Source of the DNA: a virus
Reading direction: 5' to 3' (one strand)
Length of the DNA: 24,271 nt
Virus record (IMG/VR): IMGVR_UViG_3300027763_000237
Span: 1-24,271 of that record
Position numbers and translations under genes: made by a program. Each line of letters starts with the position of its first letter. The first letter of the stretch is position 1. This document shows, piece after piece, positions 11,635 through 18,714 of this stretch. The notes below the pieces were generated by a model. The model was not told where the DNA came from. It ran no database searches and saw only the letters and a program-made list of their open reading frames with translations.

Positions 11635-11829
11635 TTACTTCTTGCTTCCGATGCCAAATTCCTTGGCCTTAGGGTCGAGAGCCTTCCAGATTGGCGCAAT
11701 GAACGCTGATAGGAAAGCATAAACCAAAGCTTTAGGGTCTGTCACGCCTGATGCGTAGAGCGCTACCACTGTTGGTACTGCTGCACGTGCATAGGTTGTT
11801 ACGATTGCTGCGATTTTTTCGGTATTCAT
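11635..11829 (-). CDS. Small holin-like membrane protein
   Basis: A 64-residue protein with two hydrophobic stretches (about 7-28 and 34-50) separated by a short polar turn (GVTDPKA) and a charged C terminus ending in KK. It is the last gene of the late operon, right after the endolysin gene and just before the terminator. AAGGAG is a strong ribosome-binding site. Size, topology and position fit a class II holin. At least three other membrane proteins in this region compete for that role. Confidence 0.6.
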   Translation of the reverse strand: MNTEKIAAIVTTYARAAVPTVVALYASGVTDPKALVYAFLSAFIAPIWKALDPKAKEFGIGSKK

Positions 11830-11837
11830 GTATCTCC

Positions 11838-12347
11838 TTAGGATTTAAAGACAGGCTTACCAAATCCCACGATGTACACAGGTAGTGACTTCTTGAGAGC
11901 TGGGCCGTTCTTTACTTTGTAAGCACGCTTCTTCAGGCAGACTTGCCCTCCGTTGCGTTGGTCGCCCTTTTTATCGGGCGCTGTGTTACCTTCGATAGTG
12001 ATTACAGTTCCGTCTCCGTTGTCTCGTACCACGATTCCAACGTGACTAATGCGGTCAATGCCGTCGTTAGGGAAGTCAAAGAAAACAATATCGCCAGGTA
12101 GCGGAGTTGCTTCATTTACTTTTTCCCAAGCATTCTTTTTAATGAACGCCTGAGCTCCCGCCAACGTGCCGACCACATTAGGAATCTTAAGTCCCACTTC
12201 ATTTGCACACCAATTCACGAATGAGCCACACCAAGGGAGAAAGTTAGCCTTGGTAAAGGCTCCATACTTTGTCTCGTTCTCTTTTGGTCCTTCGATAACA
12301 CCGACTTCCTCACGGGCTACCTTAATAAAATCATTACGTTGTCCCAT
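11838..12347 (-). CDS. CHAP-domain endolysin
   Basis: A 169-residue protein forming a single CHAP (NlpC/P60-like) cysteine amidase/peptidase. LPWCGSFVNWC contains the nucleophile Cys40, PLPGDIVFFDF is the family strand at 82-92, ISHVGIVV has catalytic His102, and ITIEGNT carries the third polar residue. It cleaves peptide or amide bonds of peptidoglycan. There is no separate wall-binding domain, though the Lys-rich C terminus (139-169) could bind the wall. There is no signal peptide, so it needs a holin. The start overlaps the stop of the previous membrane-protein gene (TAATG at 12345-12349). Confidence 0.88.
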   Translation of the reverse strand: MGQRNDFIKVAREEVGVIEGPKENETKYGAFTKANFLPWCGSFVNWCANEVGLKIPNVVGTLAGAQAFIKKNAWEKVNEATPLPGDIVFFDFPNDGIDRISHVGIVVRDNGDGTVITIEGNTAPDKKGDQRNGGQVCLKKRAYKVKNGPALKKSLPVYIVGFGKPVFKS

Positions 12348-12589
12348 TACTCGTTCGCTTTCTTATCGACCTTAGCAAAGGCTTCGTTGATTTCTTCTGC
12401 TGATAGGTGTCCATCTGCTAGGTAGAAGCGTGCTAGTGTCTCAAGCACACGCGCTGCACCCAGTGCACCAGCTAGTACTCCTGCTTGCCATACTTCAATC
12501 CCTACGAGGGAACCTGCTCCAATAACTCCAAGAGATTCAGCTGCGATAACAGCAAAAATCCTCATCATTACACTTTTGAATGTATCCAT
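12347..12589 (-). CDS. Membrane protein of the lysis region
   Basis: An 80-residue protein from ATG 12589, chosen because GAGGAC lies at the right distance and the ATG overlaps the upstream stop (TAATG). Residues 8-50 are Gly/Ala-rich and hydrophobic, enough for two membrane helices. The C-terminal 30 residues are soluble and acidic (SAEEINEAFAKVDKKANE). The position just before the endolysin gene suggests a holin or antiholin. No named family was recognised. Confidence 0.6.
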   Translation of the reverse strand: MDTFKSVMMRIFAVIAAESLGVIGAGSLVGIEVWQAGVLAGALGAARVLETLARFYLADGHLSAEEINEAFAKVDKKANE

Positions 12590-12759
12590 TAATCGTCCTC
12601 TGAGTTTCTTAGTTTGTATGTTACTCCCCAAATAATTGAGGAGATGCCAATAGCATACCCAACAACCGTTTTGGCAGAACCGTCAAGGACTACCCAGGCA
12701 ATGAACATGCCGAGGAGAGTCCACAATTGATTTACTACGTCTGAAAAGAACTTCTTCAT
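12589..12759 (-). CDS. Two-helix membrane mini-protein, holin candidate
   Basis: A 56-residue protein with a Lys N terminus (MKKFF), a first membrane helix at about 11-26 (QLWTLLGMFIAWVVL), a short charged turn, a second helix at 31-47 (TVVGYAIGISSIIWGVTY) and a charged tail. Both ends overlap neighbours: ATGA with the Pro-rich gene at 12756-12759 and TAATG at 12587-12591. This layout and tight coupling are typical of a lysis cassette. It could be a class II holin working with the next membrane protein. Confidence 0.6.
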   Translation of the reverse strand: MKKFFSDVVNQLWTLLGMFIAWVVLDGSAKTVVGYAIGISSIIWGVTYKLRNSEDD

Positions 12760-14192
12760 GGTTTCCTCCGATAAGCTGCAGCGCCAGCAGCAGCGGTTAC
12801 TGCAGCCTGTCCAGCAATTTGACCTACAATAACTGCAGCAACAATGGTCTTCTCAGACTCTGTTCTTTCTTCAGAGCTCATGTCCGCACCGATAGAGCCT
12901 AGTGCTAAGAGTGCTTGTGCTGGGTCAGTAAAGATTGCGTTGATTAATTCTGCTGGGTTCTCAAGGACTACCAGCGCAGCAGCAACTTCTGCTGTGATAA
13001 CAACTTCGTTTCCGTTCTCATCTTCACGAACTTCAACTGGTGTCTCAGGTGGCAAGTCAGCATAGGTAAGTCCAGCTTCCTGGATTGCTTGTGCTGTCAC
13101 GGGTTCCCCCTGTGCTTGCTCAATGATTGCTTGTGCTACTACCTGCTTCTCTTCTTTGGTAGCGTTCTCGCTTACCTTTATAGGTGGTTCTTCTGGTTGT
13201 ACAATTGGCTCAACCATAGGAGGTTCAGGTGCAATATCAACTACAGGTTTTATCTCAGGCTCTGGAGAAGGTTCTGGTTCAGGCTCGGGCGCTACTGCAG
13301 GCGGTTCCTCAGGAACAGGCGCAGGCTCAAGTACGGGTGGAGCTTCTTCTACGGGCTCTGGAGCGAGTTCAGCAACAGGCTCTGGCGGTAGAGTTTCTAC
13401 TGGAAGAGGAGGAAGAGGTTCTTCAGCGACAGGCACAGGAGCAGGCTCAGCGACGGGCACAGGCTGGGGAGCAGGCTCGGGCTGTGGAGCTGGTTGCACA
13501 GGAGCTGGAGTTGGTTGAGGTTCCACCGCAGGCGGGGCTGGAGGTACTACAGGTACGGGTTCAGGAATTGGAATAGGTGCAGGTTGCACAACTACGGTTG
13601 ATGTATCAGAAAGGACAGTAGATGTCTCTTGATTTACAACAGTTGGAGTATCTACTTGTTGAGTTGCAGTCTCGCTTGGAGAAGGACTCGGAACTGTGGT
13701 TGCAGTATTCGTATCTGCTAGAGCAGTCGGAGTTGGACTCGGAGAAGGAGTTGGCGATGGCGAAACGGATGGTGTTGCAGTCTCTGATGGGCTTGGTTGC
13801 GGACTCGCTGTTGCAGTTGGAGTCTCACTTGGGGATGGAGATGGAGTAGGAGTAGGTGCAATACCATTGTAGTATCGTCCTATACCTGTGTAGTTATCAC
13901 TTAGATAAGTTGTCCACTCACCAATAAATCCACCTTCGCAGAACAATCTTGCGATGTCACCCTTGCCATTGAAGAAAGGGTTGTCGGCATTCCAGCCAGT
14001 CATTGCAGTATGAGTTTCACCTGCAGGGTTGGCACAGATGATTGTTACATCTCTAACCATTAACTCTGGTGAAGTTGCGTTAGCAACTGGACTCCAGAAG
14101 AATGATGTGCCTAGAACTAAAAAGAATACTGCTAACTTACTTCCTGTGATTTTCGCAGAGGATGAGGTAAATCTGGTCAACGCGTTGTTCAA
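12756..14192 (-). CDS. Secreted Pro-rich, membrane-anchored surface protein
   Basis: About 478 residues. The N-terminal signal peptide is hydrophobic at 18-34 and is probably cleaved after ANA near 39. A small domain with Cys53 and Cys85 follows, which may form a disulfide. Residues 112-190 are Pro/Ser/Thr repeats (PTPSPSPSET type) and residues 200-330 are Pro/Ala/Val/Glu repeats. A helical segment (340-440) comes next, and a final hydrophobic Ala/Gly helix ends in RRKP. This is the build of a wall-spanning protein held in the host membrane. TTG 14192 or TTG 14180 must be the start, inside the upstream gene; no ATG is available. It lies in the lysis region. Wall penetration, spanin-like help in lysis or blocking of adsorption are all unproven options. 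Confidence 0.7.
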   Translation of the reverse strand: MNNALTRFTSSSAKITGSKLAVFFLVLGTSFFWSPVANATSPELMVRDVTIICANPAGETHTAMTGWNADNPFFNGKGDIARLFCEGGFIGEWTTYLSDNYTGIGRYYNGIAPTPTPSPSPSETPTATASPQPSPSETATPSVSPSPTPSPSPTPTALADTNTATTVPSPSPSETATQQVDTPTVVNQETSTVLSDTSTVVVQPAPIPIPEPVPVVPPAPPAVEPQPTPAPVQPAPQPEPAPQPVPVAEPAPVPVAEEPLPPLPVETLPPEPVAELAPEPVEEAPPVLEPAPVPEEPPAVAPEPEPEPSPEPEIKPVVDIAPEPPMVEPIVQPEEPPIKVSENATKEEKQVVAQAIIEQAQGEPVTAQAIQEAGLTYADLPPETPVEVREDENGNEVVITAEVAAALVVLENPAELINAIFTDPAQALLALGSIGADMSSEERTESEKTIVAAVIVGQIAGQAAVTAAAGAAAYRRKP

Positions 14193-14361
14193 CTCGGTCC
14201 AATCGTTCGGTGTTGATATTAACGGAGTCCCTCATACTGCTCCCTGAATTTGGTTTCAGTTCGCTTAAGTAGTGCTTAACTAACCATCTAATTGCTGCTG
14301 TAAAACCACCAAGCAAAGTCATTATGGCAACTGCAAAGCCAGCCCATTCTGTTGCTGTCAT
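14137..14361 (-). CDS. Single-pass membrane protein with coiled coil
   Basis: A 74-residue protein. Residues 4-28 form one membrane helix (WAGFAVAIMTLLGGFTAAIRWL). A linker and an amphipathic heptad-like helix follow at 48-70 (INTERLDRVEQRVDQIYLIL). The start is one base from the stop of the large tail-protein gene, and its end overlaps the Pro-rich gene by 56 bp. It resembles small holin-associated (XhlA-like) proteins in general build, but in reverse order. A holin or lysis regulator is plausible. Confidence 0.6.
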   Translation of the reverse strand: MTATEWAGFAVAIMTLLGGFTAAIRWLVKHYLSELKPNSGSSMRDSVNINTERLDRVEQRVDQIYLILCENHRK

Positions 14362-16341
14362 TTATACAGTCCTAATTGTTACGTTAATTACTCCACCGAA
14401 TCCGCTGAATCGCTTATCAGGTGGTGTCATACGGGAGAATGAAATCTGTTCGATAACTGCTTGACGAGATTCGCCAGTAGTTAAGTCCTGCCAGGTAAGA
14501 ACGTCACCTTCTTCTTCAATACCTTCTAGGGCTAGAATCTTCTCGAAGGCTTTGCCTTCATAGCCAATCATTGAGTTGTATCTATCTGTCTCTAGGTCGT
14601 AACAGTAGATAGGGAACTGGATGACACGCTGGCGTGGAGTAGCAATGGTTGCTTTAGCCTGGTATCCCTTGAAGATTGGACCAAGTGATGTTGTTGTTGC
14701 ATCACGATAAAGAATAAACTTATAGGCTACATACTCTTGCGCTGTAGCAGGAGATGAGGTTCCAACTTCAATAGATGGAACTGATGAGTCGTATGAGATG
14801 TGGTCATACTCAACACCATCTTTGTCTACGGTTTCAAGAGTCATAGAACCATAGGTAAAGTCACCGCGTCCAAGAAGACGCTTAAAGTTCTTAGGCTCAA
14901 GAGTTCCATAGCGGATGTTACCTGTAGTTACATATCCAGATGTACGAAGAGTTGATTCATCCTCGATATAGATGCCACCATTTTCAGATGATGCATATGC
15001 TGTAGTGAATACAAGTCGGTCAGTACCATTAGCAAAAGCACAGCCAGTAGTTACGTGCCCTGTAACACCATCCATATAAAGGTCGTTAGCCCACGCAAAG
15101 CGTAGAGTTTCTAGTTCATTAGATAGGTCAATGCGGATTACTCCAGCCTCACCTGCTACACCAGTTGCACACCACACATAATGGTCACGTGCTGCAAAGT
15201 CGTAGCAAGGCTGTGATGTTTCTACAATCAGTGGACCGTAGTTAAGTGAACCATCTTGGTCAGATACTGCTGCCACACGAACACCCTTATTAGTACCAAT
15301 CATCATATAACCTAGGTAGTAATAAATCTTGTGGACAATCTCACCGACTGGAAGTTCTGCTGCAACTACCGCTGATGTAAGAGTAGGCATTACTCCAGCA
15401 GTAGATAGTGTGAATTTTAGGATTGTTGACTGAATGCCATTGTAACCAGAAACATAAATTGCAGGACCCGATGCAGCAATAGATGTATATACGTGGCTTG
15501 ATGAAGGGTGAGTATATATAGGAGATGGTAAGGATGATGCAGATGAAGATAGTTCATAAATCTTATTATTTGCACATAGAACAATACGTTCTTTTACATA
15601 TTCCATTGTTGCATTTGTAAGCAAAGTTCCAGCATCAAAGAACATAGTTGTCTCAGCATCTGAACTAGATGCAGTTAATGCTTTCTTATACATATACATT
15701 CTTGCTGGAGTTCCAGGTCTATTGGTTACAAAATATGCGTATGTTCCATCATCACAAATTGCATATACTGGGTAATCTGAACCAGAATTATAGTCTTGGA
15801 AATGTGTCACAGTTCCATCTACTGCAATCTTATCTACATCATATTCATCGTGAAGTAGAACTCCAGATGTAGAACCCCATTTGATAGAACGTATGTGCTG
15901 CTGTGCTACGCCATTAGATGCAATTGGTCCAGTGGTAAGATGAGTAGATGTGCAAGATGAGAGCAGTGTTACCTGACCTTTAGTCCAGACATCTAGCCCC
16001 TTGCTGTCAGCAAAGCGGTAGTGTCCATTCTCATCAGTAGTTGCTGGGTCATAGAATTTAATTCCAGAACCAGAGTGGAACGATGCTTGGCTACGAATCC
16101 ACCAACCAGTCAGAGACTGCTCGCCAGGTTCAGTACCATTGTCGAACTGTTCCTTACGAAAGGGTGCAGTCTGACGGACATAAGGGCGTGAGTCATTGAT
16201 GGCATAGAAGAATGGGAGTCCACCAATGGCTACGTCATAAGACATATCGGTGTTCTGCCAGATTGCTGTAGATGAAACTACACCAACGTCAACTGCGATA
16301 GAGCGTTCGGCTCTACCGTCCGTGATGTCCCGACCCGCCAT
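14362..16341 (-). CDS. Large beta-rich tail protein
   Basis: A 659-residue protein with many short beta strands and repeated aromatic/Gly turns, especially in residues 130-430, which look like a beta-propeller (segments such as GTYAYFVTN, KIYELSS, AIYVSGYNGI and YMMIGTNKGV at regular spacing). The C-terminal 150 residues form another beta domain. Size and place after the fibre and paralogue cluster suggest a minor tail or tail-tip protein that touches the host surface. There are no enzyme motifs. GGAGG precedes ATG 16341. It is the last structural gene before the lysis region. Confidence 0.65.
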   Translation of the reverse strand: MAGRDITDGRAERSIAVDVGVVSSTAIWQNTDMSYDVAIGGLPFFYAINDSRPYVRQTAPFRKEQFDNGTEPGEQSLTGWWIRSQASFHSGSGIKFYDPATTDENGHYRFADSKGLDVWTKGQVTLLSSCTSTHLTTGPIASNGVAQQHIRSIKWGSTSGVLLHDEYDVDKIAVDGTVTHFQDYNSGSDYPVYAICDDGTYAYFVTNRPGTPARMYMYKKALTASSSDAETTMFFDAGTLLTNATMEYVKERIVLCANNKIYELSSSASSLPSPIYTHPSSSHVYTSIAASGPAIYVSGYNGIQSTILKFTLSTAGVMPTLTSAVVAAELPVGEIVHKIYYYLGYMMIGTNKGVRVAAVSDQDGSLNYGPLIVETSQPCYDFAARDHYVWCATGVAGEAGVIRIDLSNELETLRFAWANDLYMDGVTGHVTTGCAFANGTDRLVFTTAYASSENGGIYIEDESTLRTSGYVTTGNIRYGTLEPKNFKRLLGRGDFTYGSMTLETVDKDGVEYDHISYDSSVPSIEVGTSSPATAQEYVAYKFILYRDATTTSLGPIFKGYQAKATIATPRQRVIQFPIYCYDLETDRYNSMIGYEGKAFEKILALEGIEEEGDVLTWQDLTTGESRQAVIEQISFSRMTPPDKRFSGFGGVINVTIRTV

Positions 16342-16368
16342 AGCGTACCTCCAAGGTATTTACTTAAG

Positions 16369-16377
16369 TGATATAAT
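16369..16377 (+). promoter_or_regulatory. Extended -10 promoter for a leaderless gene
   Basis: TGATATAAT: a perfect TATAAT at 16372-16377 with an extended TG. The ATG at 16384 falls at the expected transcription start, 7 bp after the -10. No Shine-Dalgarno sequence fits in the space, so the message would be leaderless. No clear -35 box was seen. Confidence 0.65.
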
Positions 16378-16383
16378 TAATGT

Positions 16384-16815
16384 ATGAAAGTTTGCACAAA
16401 CTGCAGTGAACTTAAACCGCTATCTGAGTACCATAAAAACAGCAAACGTTCAGGTCAAGTGAAAGAAGATGCTCAGTGTAAAGAATGTACATCTAGTCGA
16501 AGAAAACAGTACAGACTAAATAATAAAGAAAAGATACGCGCTGAGAATAAACGTCGTAATCCTGGGTGGGATATAGATAGATATAATCAACAGTTGGAAC
16601 TTCAGAAAAATTGTTGTGCCATCTGTAAGACAAATGACCCAGGACTATCTGACTGGTGTTGTGACCATTGCCACGATAGCGATAGACCTAGAGGATTGCT
16701 CTGCGTTAGATGCAACGCTGGACTGGGGTACTTCAGAGATAACCCTGATTACCTTCAGTCAGCAATTGACTATCTGAATAAATGGCAGGAAGCGACCAGC
16801 CACGTTACTCCTTAG
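16384..16815 (+). CDS. Recombination endonuclease VII-type HNH nuclease
   Basis: A 143-residue protein. An N-terminal zinc ribbon (Cys4, Cys7, Cys32, Cys35) and a Lys/Arg-rich helix precede the endonuclease VII-like HNH core. The core has CCAIC, CDHCH (Asp94, His95, His97), RGLLCVRCN (Cys107, Cys110, Asn111), then LGYFRDNPDYLQSAIDYL. It cuts DNA, probably double-stranded or branched. It is the only plus-strand gene in the structural operon, wedged between two tail genes and driven by its own leaderless promoter. That position is typical of a free-standing homing endonuclease. It may have replaced or interrupted an older intergenic segment. A resolvase for packaging would be the alternative. 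Confidence 0.85.
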   Translation: MKVCTNCSELKPLSEYHKNSKRSGQVKEDAQCKECTSSRRKQYRLNNKEKIRAENKRRNPGWDIDRYNQQLELQKNCCAICKTNDPGLSDWCCDHCHDSDRPRGLLCVRCNAGLGYFRDNPDYLQSAIDYLNKWQEATSHVTP

Positions 16816-16829
16816 ATAGAAAGATTAAA

Positions 16830-17099
16830 TTAGATAACTAGTGTTGCTGCTTCGGCTTCGGTAAGTGGTGTTCCTGCTACCAACTTAGCCTTAGCTGATG
16901 TCTTAAGTGCAGCAAGTGCTTCTGCTGCTGCATCTTCTTCAGCCTTGCGTGCTGTTGCTGCTTGAGCGTCTGCTTCCATCTGTGCAATTTCAGCATCAGT
17001 AAGTTCGATGATGCTTTCAACGCCAGTCGAGCAATCAATCTCAATACGAGTTGGACGTGTCATTGTGGTTCTCCCTAGTAGTTTATTGAATAGTGCCAT
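16830..17099 (-). CDS. Tail-associated small helical protein
   Basis: An 89-residue protein whose ATG 17099 overlaps the upstream stop (TAATG). ATG 17063, with GGGAG before it, gives a 77-residue alternative that begins MTRPTRIEIDCSTG. The pattern RIEIDCSTGVESIIELTDAEIAQMEADAQ, followed by an Ala/Glu/Lys-rich helix, is common in small proteins next to phage tail fibres (tail-fibre assembly or virion accessory type). The helix may be a coiled coil. The function is not proven. Confidence 0.6.
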   Translation of the reverse strand: MALFNKLLGRTTMTRPTRIEIDCSTGVESIIELTDAEIAQMEADAQAATARKAEEDAAAEALAALKTSAKAKLVAGTPLTEAEAATLVI

Positions 17100-17617
17100 T
17101 AACTTGATTTAATTCCATATAGGTAGGCGGTTGAGTATTGATAAAAAATTGCGCTTGTAGTATTTGAACTTAAAGTTATTGAAGTTATTGCTGCGGTAGC
17201 CGTAAGTAAGCCTGCAAATAATTTTGAATAAGCGGTTGTTGCGTTGTTTTCTTCTACTCCATCACTTGAAAATGATTTAGCAGTTGAACCTGTATAATTT
17301 GGAATATAAATTTCGGCGTTGCCAAATGTGTTAGCAGTTCTTGAAGCATTTTGATTTACTGAATAACCAAAAACACCTTGCGATGTTGAACTATCTGTTG
17401 CGCTTTGAGCAAGTGCCCCAGTTCCTTGTAATCTAATTGCAGTATAACCCGTTGTGCTTGAATTGAATTTAAGAAATGCCTGATTATCATCGCCATCTCT
17501 AATACTTAATTTTAACAATAAATCTGTATAAGTTTGAGGAATACTAGAAAACGTGATACTAGAAACCCCACCAGAGCCAACTGTGCTAGACGATATAAGT
17601 TCATATGTGTTTGCCAT
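17099..17617 (-). CDS. Paralogous virion protein, copy 3
   Basis: A 172-residue beta-rich protein with many Ser, Thr and Asn residues. It shares with its two upstream neighbours the pattern SxxFSSIPxTYxDL near residues 20-35, then LKFNSSTTGYTAIRLQGTGALAQS and a C-terminal TAYLYGIKSS. The spacing of conserved blocks is the same in all three, so they are tandem paralogues. The fold may be a jelly-roll or lectin-like sandwich, placed beside the tail fibre. Receptor binding or fibre decoration is the likely role. The gene is visibly more AT-rich than the fibre gene. Its ATG overlaps the stop of copy 2. Confidence 0.65.
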   Translation of the reverse strand: MANTYELISSSTVGSGGVSSITFSSIPQTYTDLLLKLSIRDGDDNQAFLKFNSSTTGYTAIRLQGTGALAQSATDSSTSQGVFGYSVNQNASRTANTFGNAEIYIPNYTGSTAKSFSSDGVEENNATTAYSKLFAGLLTATAAITSITLSSNTTSAIFYQYSTAYLYGIKSS

Positions 17618-18120
17618 TATGCCGCCGCGATTCCGTAAAGGGTCATTGTTGTGCCAACTGCAAAATTTGCACTTGCATCATTACCAACTTGAATTGTAGT
17701 AATCGCAGCAGTTGAACGCCACAAGCCTACAATTGCTTCTGCTGCATCAGCAGGGGCATCGCCTCGCGTAATGACTGTTTTATATGTTGTTGAATTTGCG
17801 TAGTTCATAATGTTGGCTCTGTTCATTGTTCTATTTCCTGAACGCCAAGTAGCCTGTCGGTCTATTCGTAGAAATGTCACATTTGATTCTCTTTGACTTT
17901 GTGCAGCAGTTCCAGTTCCATAAACATTTGTTGAAGAATAATTGGAACCAGTATCACCATTCAAACGAATCCAGGCATCAAAACCAGTTGAATCAGCTCC
18001 ACCATTGACAATCAAAATGAGGTCTGTGTAAGTGCTAGGAATGGAAGAGAAAGTGTAAGAAGTTGCAACACTTGTAAAAGTAGTCGTTGCAATCGGCGTG
18101 TAAGTTGAACCTGCTGCCAT
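17617..18120 (-). CDS. Paralogous virion protein, copy 2
   Basis: A 167-residue protein. The shared pattern YTFSSIPSTYTDLIL at 22-36 is followed by WIRLNGDTGSNYSSTNVYGTGTAAQS and ends TMTLYGIAAA. About one half of the conserved positions match copy 3 by eye, and the inner loops differ strongly. It starts 6 bp after copy 1 with GGGG as a weak ribosome-binding site. The same role as copy 3 is expected. Separate copies may form different fibre subunits or alternative binding tips. Confidence 0.65.
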   Translation of the reverse strand: MAAGSTYTPIATTTFTSVATSYTFSSIPSTYTDLILIVNGGADSTGFDAWIRLNGDTGSNYSSTNVYGTGTAAQSQRESNVTFLRIDRQATWRSGNRTMNRANIMNYANSTTYKTVITRGDAPADAAEAIVGLWRSTAAITTIQVGNDASANFAVGTTMTLYGIAAA

Positions 18121-18126
18121 TGTCTG

Positions 18127-18714
18127 TTACCCCTTAATTCCGTATAGTGCAAATTTACTATTTGTTGCAAAATTTGAACCTAATGTTTTTCCATATCCGC
18201 CAGTTGCCGAATGAATTGTAACTGTATTTACGGCATTGGTTGATTTCCAAAGACCAGATGTTAAATAAACAAACTGTTGGGCAACAGCATTTGTATCTAT
18301 GCCAGACAAGGTTCTAGTAACTTTATATTTATTTGTGTTTTGATAATCTAAAATATCTATAATAAAACTTCCTGGAGTTGTTGAAGCCGTAGAATCTTGA
18401 GAGTATAAAAGTCTAATATTTGAATATGAACCTTGCGCTGCTACGTCATCAGAGCCCGCAACGCTTCCATTTCCATATAAGGTATGAGCATAATAGTTTG
18501 CTGCACTATCAGAGTTAAGTCTGAGTACTGCAGAAAAATCTGTAGCGGTAGGAATAAAAGTTCCTCTAATTTGCAAATGTTTGTATGTGCTAGGAATTGA
18601 TGAAAATGTAGCACTTGAAGCATTGGAACCTAAAGTTACAGTAGCAATAGATTCAAATGAACTTGATGCCGCTGCAGTAAGCGAGCCAATTAATCCGCCA
18701 AGAATACCCGACAT
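18127..18714 (-). CDS. Paralogous virion protein, copy 1
   Basis: 195 residues from ATG 18714, which overlaps the fibre gene stop (TAATG); an upstream in-frame start at 18744 is less likely. It has a hydrophobic Gly/Leu-rich start ([18 protein letters not shown]) not present in copies 2 and 3. The shared TFSSIPSTYKHLQIRG block follows, then LRLNSDSAANYYAHTLYGNGSVAGS and a closing KFALYGIKG. The extra N terminus might attach it to the fibre or to membrane. It is probably a fibre-tip or decoration protein. Confidence 0.65.
   Translation of the reverse strand: MSGILGGLIGSLTAAASSSFESIATVTLGSNASSATFSSIPSTYKHLQIRGTFIPTATDFSAVLRLNSDSAANYYAHTLYGNGSVAGSDDVAAQGSYSNIRLLYSQDSTASTTPGSFIIDILDYQNTNKYKVTRTLSGIDTNAVAQQFVYLTSGLWKSTNAVNTVTIHSATGGYGKTLGSNFATNSKFALYGIKG

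Noticed and set aside
13089-13849. Long plus-strand frames opposite the Pro-rich gene (Gly/Ser-rich and Gln/Ala/Leu-rich readings)
   Set aside because: They are complements of Pro/Thr/Ser/Glu repeats, have repeat-like composition and no ribosome-binding site, and the minus-strand gene has a signal peptide and anchor.
16816-16829. Expected terminator after the HNH gene
   Set aside because: The gap is only 14 bp and no stem with a T-tract is present.
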